Shown in pieces: positions 1 through 6,615 of a stretch of DNA of 12,510 nucleotides. Source of the DNA: Archaeoglobaceae archaeon. GTDB lineage: Archaea > Halobacteriota > Archaeoglobi > Archaeoglobales > JdFR-42. The translations under genes were made by a program, and so were the position numbers. The stretch covers positions 1 through 12,510 of the forward strand of contig WAJW01000177.1 of NCBI GenBank assembly GCA_015523685.1, given 5' to 3'. The first letter of the stretch is position 1. Every line of letters begins with the position of its first letter. Below the pieces are notes generated by a model, which was not told where the DNA came from, made no database searches, and saw only the letters and a program-made list of their open reading frames with translations.

Positions 1-170
1 GGGTATTAGCCCCAGTTTCCCGGGGTTATCCCCCTCCCGAGGGCAGGTTGTCCACGTGTTACTGAGTCGTCCGCCGGTGTGATCGCACCCCGAAGGGTGC
101 GAGCACCCCATGACTCGCATGGCTTAGTCGGACTCCGATAGCAGTGGCCTCTGGCAGGATCAACCAGAAT
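1..170 (-). rRNA. rrs: 16S ribosomal RNA, 5' end (partial)
   Basis: Read on the minus strand, this begins with ATTCTGGTTGATCCTGCC, the archaeal small-subunit rRNA 5' end, at about position 170. It continues through the conserved CTAAGCCATGCGAGTC, CAGTAACACGTGGACAACC and GGGAAACTGGGG blocks of the 5' domain. The gene runs off the left edge, so only about the first 170 bases are present. The segment is very G+C-rich compared with the flanking DNA, as expected for rRNA of a thermophile. The exact mature end rests on family consensus. Confidence 0.97.
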
Positions 171-360
171 TGTGCGGGGGAGGGTGAATATATCCCTCAT
201 GCACACTGGTCGGATATGTCCTGTCAACAAGCCCACGTCAGACGCAATTCGCATTGCGTCCCCATCAGATTTGCCGTGGAGGGGAAGCAACCCTTCATCT
301 CGAGGATCAACCTCATCTCAGGGCCCGTGCCGGTTCCACGGCATCAAACTTACATCTCGA
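171..360 (-). other. 16S rRNA 5' leader (external transcribed spacer)
   Basis: This non-coding stretch lies between the 16S 5' end and the putative rRNA promoters. In the direction of transcription it holds several predicted hairpins: a CCGTG/CACGG stem near 330-350, a GAGG/CCTC stem near 301-315, a perfect 7-bp GACGCAA/TTGCGTC stem at 241-260, and a GAGGG/CCCTC stem at 180-198 just before the mature 16S. The motif CGAGATG or TGAGATG occurs three times (about 297-304, 315-320, 354-360). Archaeal 16S leaders normally pair with the 3' trailer to form a bulge-helix-bulge processing site. The trailer is outside the window, so that site cannot be confirmed. Confidence 0.75.
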
Positions 361-361
361 A

Positions 362-492
362 GGTGAATATAAACATTACGACTTACCCATCTTTTGCGAA
401 TATATCTGTCTTGCGGTAGGGGTATATATTGATTTCGCCTCGGGTTTTTTATTTCAGAAGACCACGGATTGTGAGAGAGTATATATATCTTG
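362..492 (-). promoter_or_regulatory. Tandem rRNA promoters (TATA-box array)
   Basis: Upstream of the 16S leader the minus strand has at least four TATA-like boxes, at about 364-372, 399-406, 422-430 and 480-489. Two of them are preceded by the same CCGCAAGA element (minus strand, near 407-418 and 488-495), which would sit in the position of the TFB recognition element. Multiple promoters are common for rRNA operons and fit strong transcription toward the 16S gene. Which box is used cannot be told from sequence. Confidence 0.6.
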
Positions 493-700
493 CGGATGGA
501 TCATATGGTATCCGGTTGGGTTAAAGCACTTTGGAATTCGGTTTTTCCTGCAGGGAAAACAGGTCTGGGATAATCACTCAGGTAAATATGAGCATATCCA
601 GAAGGTGATGAGAACATAATGGATGAATACGAATGGGATGGGGCATGAGAAGACACTTAAGATCAAAACCATATTATTCAGAAATTGAGGATGTGGCTTT
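493..700. other. Intergenic region with a 20-bp palindrome
   Basis: No convincing gene lies between the rRNA promoters and the phosphoribosyltransferase gene; plus-strand frames here are short and lack family features. The main structure is a near-perfect palindrome at 541-560 (GTTTTTCCTGCAGGGAAAAC), with nine Watson-Crick pairs and one T/G pair. A weak TATA-like CACTTAAGA near 653-661 could serve the gene starting at 701, and GAGGATG just before that gene is its likely ribosome-binding site. Confidence 0.5.
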
Positions 701-1354
701 ATGATCTTCAGAGATAGATTTCATGCGGGTGAGAAGCTTTCAGAGAAGTTGAAGGATTATTCTTCTTCAGATACAGTAATAGTCGCAATTCCACGGGGAG
801 GAGTTGCGGTGGCCCGTCCAGTTTCCATCAATCTGAATAACCGAATGACCGTTGTGGGAGTGAGAAAGCTCCCCGTTCCGTGGAGCCCTGAGATGGGATT
901 TGGAGCGATAGCGGAGGATGGCTCTCTGCACATCAATGATCAGATGGTCAAGAGAAATTGGATAGATCCTGAAGAGATCTCACGGATTTCTGAGAGGGTG
1001 CTCTCTGAGGTCAGGAGAAGGATGAGATTGTATAGAAAAGGAGGATTGCCGGATTTCGGTGGAAGAAGGGTAACAGTGATTGATGATGGATTTGCCACAG
1101 GGTACACCGCGATAGCCACATCTTATCTTGTCAGGCGAAATGGAGCAGAAGAGGTCATACTATCCGCTCCCTGTGCACCCGAATCCACGCTGAAGCTCCT
1201 GTCCGAGTATGCTGATGAGGTTGTGGTACTTAAAATTGAGAAATTTACCCCCTTCGCAGTTGCGAACTATTATCGGGATTTCCATGACATGAGCGATGAA
1301 GAGGTCATCAGGATACTGAACGATATCGAGAGAAGGGGCCTGATATTCAGATAA
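701..1354 (+). CDS. Phosphoribosyltransferase family protein (COG1926-like)
   Basis: The 217-residue protein has the type I phosphoribosyltransferase signature VTVIDDGFATGYTAIA at residues 124-139. Its acidic pair D128-D129 and following loop bind the ribose-phosphate of PRPP. The N-terminal IFRDRFHAG start, the IPRGG turn (30-34), the VVGVRKL...PEMGFGAIAEDG block (51-74) and the late YYRDF motif match the stand-alone COG1926 group. In that group the substrate base is generally not known, so no specific salvage reaction is assigned. The protein appears cytoplasmic. The start is supported by GAGGATG about 8 bases upstream. It is the only complete plus-strand gene that is well supported here, it ends 14 bases from the convergent crotonase gene, and it has no co-directional partner. 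Confidence 0.88.
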   Translation: MIFRDRFHAGEKLSEKLKDYSSSDTVIVAIPRGGVAVARPVSINLNNRMTVVGVRKLPVPWSPEMGFGAIAEDGSLHINDQMVKRNWIDPEEISRISERVLSEVRRRMRLYRKGGLPDFGGRRVTVIDDGFATGYTAIATSYLVRRNGAEEVILSAPCAPESTLKLLSEYADEVVVLKIEKFTPFAVANYYRDFHDMSDEEVIRILNDIERRGLIFR

Positions 1355-1368
1355 TAAAAATAGGGGGA

Positions 1369-2310
1369 TTATTCGATTTTTTCCCCGCAGTTAATGCAGA
1401 ACTTCGAGTTCAGTGGTAGGTACTTTGTCCCGCATTTTTTACACTCCCCCAGATAGGGTCCAAACGGATATCTGGGGTCTCCTCCTTCAGCAATGAAGTC
1501 TCTGATACCCTTCATGTTCCTCGGTCTCCTCTCCTTGAATGCCCACAGGCCTTCAGAGGGCTCCATTGAACCGATGTTGAGGGAGAACCATGCCTTGCCG
1601 TGTTCCCATGTGAGTCTCCATATGAGTTCTCTCCACCAGTTCAGATGGACCTTGAAGTACCAGAGGCTTGATGGAGAGAGCTCGATCATTCTGTCTATCA
1701 TCTCTTTGACCTTCTCATCCAGCTTTTCAGGGGGAACGACCGCATTAACAACACCCCAGTCAAGGGCCTGCTTTGCATCTATTTCCGAACTGAGCATTAC
1801 TATTTCAGCGGTTCTCTTAAGTCCCATGTGAAGAGGAAGCCACTGAGAAAGACCACCGATTGAGGTCATTCCGACTCTCGGGCCAGGTGAAATGAACTTC
1901 GCATGGTCTGCTGCAACCGCGAGATCACAGGCAGCAACAAACTCAAACCCACCTCCTGCTGTAACGCCATTCACTCTGGCTATCACGGGTTTTCCGCAAT
2001 GCATTATCATATCGAAGACTCTTGCGTAAATCTCGCCCCATTTCCAGAAATCCCATGGTTTCCTGTTGTACTCCTCCGCGTACTCGTGTATGTTGCCTCC
2101 AGTACAGAATGCTTTATCTCCCGCTCCTGTGAGCACAATGAACTGAATCCTGTCATCCCACATTGCATCTTCCAGTGCAGCGACCATTTCTCTGAGGGTG
2201 GTGACTGTATATGAGTTGTATTCTTCAGGTCTGTTGATCGCAATCATGGCGGTGTAGTCGTGCCAGTTTTTGTCATATATTACATCCTGAAATTCGGTTT
2301 TTTCGGTCAT
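1369..2310 (-). CDS. Crotonase-fold acyl-CoA hydratase/hydrolase, BamA/MenB-like, with C-terminal zinc ribbon
   Basis: The 313-residue protein is an enoyl-CoA hydratase/isomerase superfamily member. The oxyanion-hole segments are AFCTGGN (67-73) and AGGGFE (118-123), and E123 aligns with the first catalytic Glu of classical crotonase. The second catalytic Glu (GQPE in crotonase) is replaced by R145 in GPRVG. A GPK-type motif at this place is typical of MenB and of the ring-opening 6-oxocyclohexenyl-CoA hydrolase BamA. AFCTGGN.HEYAEEY and the later WFSLN...EGLWAF recall BamA in particular, but BamA is usually about 60 residues longer. Residues 290-308 add a CxxC...CxxC zinc ribbon (C290, C293, C305, C308) not usual for crotonases. 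The ATG at 2310 lies about 26 bases from a TATA box, so the mRNA is probably leaderless. The superfamily call is firm; the reaction is inferred. Confidence 0.85.
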   Translation of the reverse strand: MTEKTEFQDVIYDKNWHDYTAMIAINRPEEYNSYTVTTLREMVAALEDAMWDDRIQFIVLTGAGDKAFCTGGNIHEYAEEYNRKPWDFWKWGEIYARVFDMIMHCGKPVIARVNGVTAGGGFEFVAACDLAVAADHAKFISPGPRVGMTSIGGLSQWLPLHMGLKRTAEIVMLSSEIDAKQALDWGVVNAVVPPEKLDEKVKEMIDRMIELSPSSLWYFKVHLNWWRELIWRLTWEHGKAWFSLNIGSMEPSEGLWAFKERRPRNMKGIRDFIAEGGDPRYPFGPYLGECKKCGTKYLPLNSKFCINCGEKIE

Positions 2311-2323
2311 GAGAAGGAGTAGG

Positions 2324-2342
2324 ATACGTTGACGTATTTAAG
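2324..2342 (-). promoter_or_regulatory. Crotonase promoter with overlapping palindrome
   Basis: On the minus strand CTTAAATAC (2334-2342) is a TATA box preceded by the purine-rich AAAAAGG. Its spacing predicts transcription starting at about 2312, next to the ATG at 2310. Immediately downstream is the palindrome ATACGTTGACGTAT (2324-2337), with 6-bp arms and a 2-bp spacer, which overlaps the TATA box. It sits where a repressor would block pre-initiation complex assembly. Confidence 0.55.
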
Positions 2343-2383
2343 ATTACCTTTTTGTTACACCTTACGAAAAATTGAGTTAGAAG

Positions 2384-2683
2384 TCATCTTCTGTAAGGTA
2401 TTCTTCTCCGCCATCCACAGTTCAAACAGAGAATGGATTTAATGCCTCTCCTTATCCTTATTCTGCAGTTGGATGTTGTAAAGAAAGAGAAACATTTTTT
2501 ACAGAATCGCCTCCTGTATTCAGAGGGCATTTTTCTCCTGTATTTCATCGCAATCCTCCTTGCCATTGTGACATACCTTCTTGCCCTTTCAGGATTTGAT
2601 ATTGCCTCTTTTTCGGCAAGTTTCATGAGCAAAATAATCCTTTCATCGGCAATCCGCCTTTCAAGATTTTTATTCCGTCTCAT
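2384..2683 (-). CDS. rnp4: Ribonuclease P protein component 4 (Rpp21/Rpr2 family)
   Basis: This 99-residue, very basic protein has an N-terminal pair of helices (about residues 8-50, including ERIILLMKLAEKEA and RRYVTMARRIAMKYRRKMP) followed by a zinc ribbon with C61, C64, C86 and C89. This is the layout of archaeal RNase P protein 4, which with Rnp1 assists the catalytic RNA in removing 5' leaders from pre-tRNAs. The open frame extends 13 codons upstream, but the ATG at 2683 is preferred. It forms a 4-base ATGA overlap with the protease stop codon, and MRRNKNLERRIADERI is the expected family start. It is the last gene of the UbiD-AcnX operon. A 7-bp inverted repeat (ACCTTAC/GTAAGGT, 2359-2365 and 2393-2399) spans its end and may be part of a terminator. 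Confidence 0.9.
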   Translation of the reverse strand: MRRNKNLERRIADERIILLMKLAEKEAISNPERARRYVTMARRIAMKYRRKMPSEYRRRFCKKCFSFFTTSNCRIRIRRGIKSILCLNCGWRRRIPYRR

Positions 2684-3747
2684 GGGGATGCACCGTAGGC
2701 AATGGGAACAGGCGTGAAGCACAGCATGCCAAGGATGAAGAGAATTATACCGGCGAGGATCCTCTTTCTACCCACATCTGATCTGTCATCAAGGGGTGGC
2801 GGATGAGGTTGCATGGAAAAAAACATGGTGAATATCCCCCAGAATATCCAGATGGATGATGAATATCCCGTCAGATAGCCTGAGGCTATTCCTATGAGAA
2901 TCAGGAAAAGAGGGAAAATTCTCGAAATCTTTTCGGCCCTCTCACCTATCATTGCTCTTAGTACATGACCTCCATCAAGCTGACCTACGGGAATCAGATT
3001 CAAGAGGGTTACAAAAAGACCTATCCATCCGGCAAATGCAACTGGATGCATGATCTGAGGAATACTTCCCCTTACCAGAATGGATATTCCGATAAAAAGC
3101 GGTGGCAGTCCGATAAGGAGAGTTTCACCCTTGGAAACCGGAGGTGGTGAGGGAAGTGAAAGCCCGATTGCGGATATTATGATCGCAATCACAATCCCCG
3201 TGAGGGGCCCTGCTGCACCCACATCAAAGAGGGCCTTTCTATCCGGTATCGGCCCCTTGTGTTTTATCACCGCACCGAGGGTTCCTATAAGAGATGGAAA
3301 GGGTATGAAGTAGGGGAGAGAAGTTTTCATACCTCTTTTTTTTGCCATTACGTAATGGCCAAGCTCGTGAGACCCGAGAACGGTCATGAGGGATATGGAG
3401 AAGGGAAGGCCCTTTGCAAAGTTATGGATGCTTTCAAGAGGGTTGACACCGGCGAGAAGGGCTCCCATGAATGCGGTGGTGAAGAAAGTTGCAACAGCCA
3501 GAATTATATTTATCTCAATTCTCTCCCTTCCAGTTTTTTCTGAAACCTCAATTATGAGCTCTCCATTCTTCTCTTTCAGACCCAGATGAATACCCTTCCT
3601 GTACGCTTCCCTCCAGACCTCATTGATAGCCACCACCATCTCATCTCTCCTGCCAGGGATTATGTAGTATCTTCTCTTCCCCCTCAGTTCTTCCACAAGA
3701 TATACGTTGAAGTTTTCCGTGATTATTGAGTGAATATCATCGTTCAA
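2680..3747 (-). CDS. Site-2 protease family membrane metalloprotease (M50, EGY-like)
   Basis: This is a 355-residue multi-pass membrane protein. Residues 1-75 are soluble. Hydrophobic segments follow at about 80-100, 113-126, 176-198, 208-224, 236-253, 277-294, 299-311 and 329-348. The HELGH zinc-binding motif at 127-131 supplies two His ligands and the catalytic Glu, and NLIPVGQLDGGH (250-261) supplies the third ligand, D258. PDRKALFDVGAAGPL, IHPVAFAGW-like spacing and the closing PPPLDD...GRKRILAG block closely resemble the plant/cyanobacterial EGY branch. The protein should cleave substrates within the membrane. The start is a TTG at 3747: an in-frame TGA lies six bases upstream and GGTGG precedes it at good spacing. 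The gene overlaps its neighbours on both sides, and its substrate is unknown. Confidence 0.9.
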   Translation of the reverse strand: MNDDIHSIITENFNVYLVEELRGKRRYYIIPGRRDEMVVAINEVWREAYRKGIHLGLKEKNGELIIEVSEKTGRERIEINIILAVATFFTTAFMGALLAGVNPLESIHNFAKGLPFSISLMTVLGSHELGHYVMAKKRGMKTSLPYFIPFPSLIGTLGAVIKHKGPIPDRKALFDVGAAGPLTGIVIAIIISAIGLSLPSPPPVSKGETLLIGLPPLFIGISILVRGSIPQIMHPVAFAGWIGLFVTLLNLIPVGQLDGGHVLRAMIGERAEKISRIFPLFLILIGIASGYLTGYSSSIWIFWGIFTMFFSMQPHPPPLDDRSDVGRKRILAGIILFILGMLCFTPVPIAYGASP

Positions 3748-4156
3748 TATTCAACCACCCCTCATTTGAATTAACGTGAACGTGATCACCACTTGAAATA
3801 ACGCTGGATGGATCAACCCTTTTTCCCGAATCGTCTCTCAGGGAATCCATAAGTGGTATCTCTGCAATGACTGCGCCAACAGCTATTATGGGTTCGCTCA
3901 CATCATTGATAATCGCAAGAGGTGCGGTGCTGTTTTTTTTCATTCTGTATATTATGTATGAACCGACTGTAGATCCTCTTCCACCGGGAAAAACCAGAAT
4001 CTTTCCCGATACGCTCTCTCCAGAAATGTCACTATTTCTGTCCGTTACCTCACCCGTCTCCGGGTCGATATCACCCAGAAATGAGATCCTCTTTCTGCTG
4101 ACAACAGCCTCTCCCTCTGCGACCCCTTTCACAAGAACCCTTCCCCTGAGTATCAT
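3737..4156 (-). CDS. Phosphomevalonate dehydratase small subunit (aconitase X swivel domain, DUF126)
   Basis: This 139-residue protein is the small, swivelling domain of aconitase X. The phosphate/substrate-binding loop FPGGRGSTVGSY (residues 56-67) carries the conserved serine S62, and the SGKILVFPGG lead-in is typical. Together with the large subunit encoded just upstream it forms the iron-sulfur enzyme that dehydrates (R)-5-phosphomevalonate to trans-anhydromevalonate 5-phosphate in the modified archaeal mevalonate pathway. Its ATG overlaps the large-subunit stop by 4 bases, so the subunits are translationally coupled. Aconitase X homologues in other lineages act on hydroxyproline derivatives; the adjacent UbiD gene argues for the mevalonate role. 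Confidence 0.93.
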   Translation of the reverse strand: MILRGRVLVKGVAEGEAVVSRKRISFLGDIDPETGEVTDRNSDISGESVSGKILVFPGGRGSTVGSYIIYRMKKNSTAPLAIINDVSEPIIAVGAVIAEIPLMDSLRDDSGKRVDPSSVISSGDHVHVNSNEGWLNIER

Positions 4157-5292
4157 TTCATGGCCTCCTCAACACATTCCTCAAGGGAGCCAAATTTGAC
4201 TCTCAATCCTGAGAGTTTGGGCAGGTAGCACAGCGCTTTTCCAGAATTTACCATGACACACCCGAATCTTTCTGTTGCCGGTGAAACAACCATGCATGTA
4301 TCGGTATATACCCTGGCTCCTGACATCTCAATTTTTCTGATCACCTCAGGAATTCTGTTCCTGACATATCTAGAGGTGAAGATCCACAGCTCTTTTTTCA
4401 CCTTCCGGTTCAGGAGGTTCGAGATCTTTTTTAGCTCTCTCCCGGATAGATGCGGACAGCCAATGGCAATGAGATCCGGATCTTCACATCCCTGGGGGTT
4501 TTCAAGATTTTCAACAACCATCCTTTCCTTTGGCATATCAAATTCATTCGACTCAGGTGTAACATCTTTAACATGAAACATGGGAATTCCACCTGTAGAT
4601 GCAAGACCAGCCCCAAGGCTTTTCATATCCTCTTCGGATGGTCTGCCCTTCATAATAAACAGAGGTATTCTATCTCCCACCTCCTCTCCTATCATATAGC
4701 CCAGAAGAGAGTACTCATGAGATTTGAGTTTCAAATTTACATCAACGATGACATCGGGAGCCCTGTTTTCCCTGATGTGCATTCCATATCTCGGAGTTTT
4801 TCCCGTCAGGGCAGAGGCAATAGCAGATGGACCCCCTTCTCTGTTCGTTCTTGCTCCAATCACGGAATTGGCATATATCACCGCAGAAGATTCGCTCCAT
4901 GCCAGATGATCACCCTTTGAGGGCTTCAGTATGTAATAGGGAGTGCACGTTAATTCTGGTTTTGCTCCAATTTTTTTCAGAGCGTTGAGAATTCTCATCT
5001 GCTTTCTGGCAAATTCCTCGGTTATCCCCATATCCTGCCATCTGTGAATGTCCATACCTGCAGGGTTTATAAGTGTCGGAACCCTGACACGGGCGTTGAG
5101 ACTCTCAAGCCATTCTATCCCCGGGTCTCCAATGTTTCTGTACGAGATGCCGGATATCTGGACACTCTCCACCTCTATCAGTCTGTCTGCACTGTAAATC
5201 TTTCCGAGGGCAACAAGAATCTCCATGCTTTTCCTTACGGTCTCCCCATACTCTCCTTCAAGTGCCCTTTCCTCATCCAAAGTGAGATACAT
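4153..5292 (-). CDS. Phosphomevalonate dehydratase large subunit (aconitase X catalytic, DUF521)
   Basis: The 379-residue protein is the catalytic subunit of aconitase X. Three cysteines in the conserved contexts LTCTPYY (C116), IGCPHLS (C279) and YTDTCMVV (C333) are the expected ligands of the iron-sulfur cluster. The WSESSAVIYANSVIGARTNREGGPSA block (about 132-157) is the family signature around the active site. With the small subunit it dehydrates phosphomevalonate in the cytoplasm. Its ATG overlaps the UbiD stop codon by one base (TGATG) and its stop overlaps the small-subunit start. Length and all motifs are intact. Confidence 0.94.
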   Translation of the reverse strand: MYLTLDEERALEGEYGETVRKSMEILVALGKIYSADRLIEVESVQISGISYRNIGDPGIEWLESLNARVRVPTLINPAGMDIHRWQDMGITEEFARKQMRILNALKKIGAKPELTCTPYYILKPSKGDHLAWSESSAVIYANSVIGARTNREGGPSAIASALTGKTPRYGMHIRENRAPDVIVDVNLKLKSHEYSLLGYMIGEEVGDRIPLFIMKGRPSEEDMKSLGAGLASTGGIPMFHVKDVTPESNEFDMPKERMVVENLENPQGCEDPDLIAIGCPHLSGRELKKISNLLNRKVKKELWIFTSRYVRNRIPEVIRKIEMSGARVYTDTCMVVSPATERFGCVMVNSGKALCYLPKLSGLRVKFGSLEECVEEAMK

Positions 5293-6539
5293 CAGATTAC
5301 CCTTCCGAATTTTTCCTCATCTTTAAGTGTTTTTGTTGCGTCAAAGCCGAGTTTTGTTGTTGTTCCATCTTCATCGGCAGTTGGATCGAGAGATGATCCA
5401 CGCACGCCCCTGATAACAACAAGGTCCCTGTCTCCTCTGAATCTCGTTGCCATCGCATACTCCACATCCTCTCCGCTGAAAATATCTATGTCATCATCCA
5501 CAACAACAACATGTTTCAGGCTCGGATGTGCTGTAAAGGAAGCGAGGATAGCATTTTTTCCATCACCCTCTGCCATCTTTTTGATCTGCACGATGGCATG
5601 GAGGTAGTGCCTGGACCCGGGAGTCATCACGGCATTGACCACATTGCAAACCTTTGAGACCTCGCTGTAAATGACACGCTCATATGGAATACCCATCAGA
5701 ATCTGATGTTCAGGCATGCCCGGAGTTATGGAATAGTAGATCGGATCATCGCTGAGATACATTCTCTCAAACCGGATCACAGGCTCATCTCTGACCCTGT
5801 CGTATGTTCCTGTGATATCAACAAAAGGTCCTTCGGGAACCGTTTCAGAGGTTATTTTACCCTCAAGAACTATATCTCCTCCGGGTATGGGGATGAGGTT
5901 CTTTCCATAAACCGGAACAAAATCTCTTTTTAATGCGGTTAAATATGCCATTTCCCCGCCCAGCGGAGTTCTGGTGGATGCAGCAAACAGGGCGAGGGGA
6001 TGTGCCCCTATAACAACACTCACCCTGAGATCTTCGCCTCGATCGATGGATTTTCTGTAAAGGGTATAGAGATGTCTGGGAGGAACAAGCCTGATCGCTC
6101 CTTCGTTTCTTGAGATGATCATAATCCTGTGGACACTTAGATTATGGATTCCATCGAACTGCGAACATACGATTCCAGCAGTTATGTATCTCCCCCCATC
6201 CCCCTCGAAATACCTGAGTATGGGAAGTTTCTCCAGATCGGCCTTTGTCTCATTCATGTTTTTGATGGGAACAGCTTTTTTTGGTTCGACAGGTTTCAGC
6301 CCAGAAAGTTTCCGTGCAAGCTCCTCTTTCTTTATATCCAGAAAATCACAGAGGAGATCTCTTGTGGAAACAAAATTTGTTGCCAGCTTCATCCCATCCA
6401 CATCTGTAAAAAGAAGGGGGGTTTTTTCCAGTCCATTTTTCCTTATGTGTTCCACAACCTCGAGGTCGGGAGAGAGGGGTGTGTCAATTATCTTCATTCT
6501 GTCCTCAATCTTCTTCATTGCATTTTTGAGTTCTGACAT
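5292..6539 (-). CDS. UbiD-family decarboxylase, probable anhydromevalonate phosphate decarboxylase
   Basis: The 415-residue protein is a UbiD-type decarboxylase that should require prenylated FMN supplied by a UbiX homologue elsewhere. Family blocks include NLSVHRIMII (133-142, with R138), VVIGAHP (175-181), EGPFVDITG (236-244, with E236 in the catalytic region) and the late HPSLKHVVVVDDDIDIF segment. In archaea a UbiD homologue decarboxylates trans-anhydromevalonate 5-phosphate to isopentenyl phosphate. Its placement directly before both phosphomevalonate dehydratase subunits makes that the most likely role. A GTG at 6548 is possible, but the ATG at 6539 is chosen because GGTGA lies 5 bases upstream of it. 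This is the first gene of the five-gene operon. Confidence 0.92.
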   Translation of the reverse strand: MSELKNAMKKIEDRMKIIDTPLSPDLEVVEHIRKNGLEKTPLLFTDVDGMKLATNFVSTRDLLCDFLDIKKEELARKLSGLKPVEPKKAVPIKNMNETKADLEKLPILRYFEGDGGRYITAGIVCSQFDGIHNLSVHRIMIISRNEGAIRLVPPRHLYTLYRKSIDRGEDLRVSVVIGAHPLALFAASTRTPLGGEMAYLTALKRDFVPVYGKNLIPIPGGDIVLEGKITSETVPEGPFVDITGTYDRVRDEPVIRFERMYLSDDPIYYSITPGMPEHQILMGIPYERVIYSEVSKVCNVVNAVMTPGSRHYLHAIVQIKKMAEGDGKNAILASFTAHPSLKHVVVVDDDIDIFSGEDVEYAMATRFRGDRDLVVIRGVRGSSLDPTADEDGTTTKLGFDATKTLKDEEKFGRVI

Positions 6540-6570
6540 TTCATTCACCGGCCATACTGATTCATAATTT

Positions 6571-6594
6571 CAATATATGGAAGTAAATTTAACT
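6571..6594 (-). promoter_or_regulatory. Promoter region of the mevalonate/protease/RNase P operon
   Basis: Between the operon and the HD gene stop the minus strand carries two TATA-like stretches, AGTTAAATTTACTT (6581-6594) and CCATATATTG (6571-6580). The upstream one would start transcription at about 6562 and keep the GGTGA ribosome-binding site (6545-6549) in the leader. The other would start too close to that site. Confidence 0.4.
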
Positions 6595-6615
6595 GAATGC
6601 AGAAAAATTTTCTCA

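Noticed and set aside
436..453. Terminator-like CCTCGGG followed by a T-run on the plus strand
   Set aside because: No plus-strand gene lies upstream and the possible stem is too weak; it sits within the minus-strand rRNA promoter array.
144..619. Overlapping plus-strand open frames across the 16S 5' end and leader
   Set aside because: They begin inside rRNA or its leader and have no domain-like pattern or ribosome-binding site; the region is explained by the rRNA promoter and leader.
1493..2214. Plus-strand frames opposite the crotonase gene
   Set aside because: They are antisense shadows of a well-supported gene.
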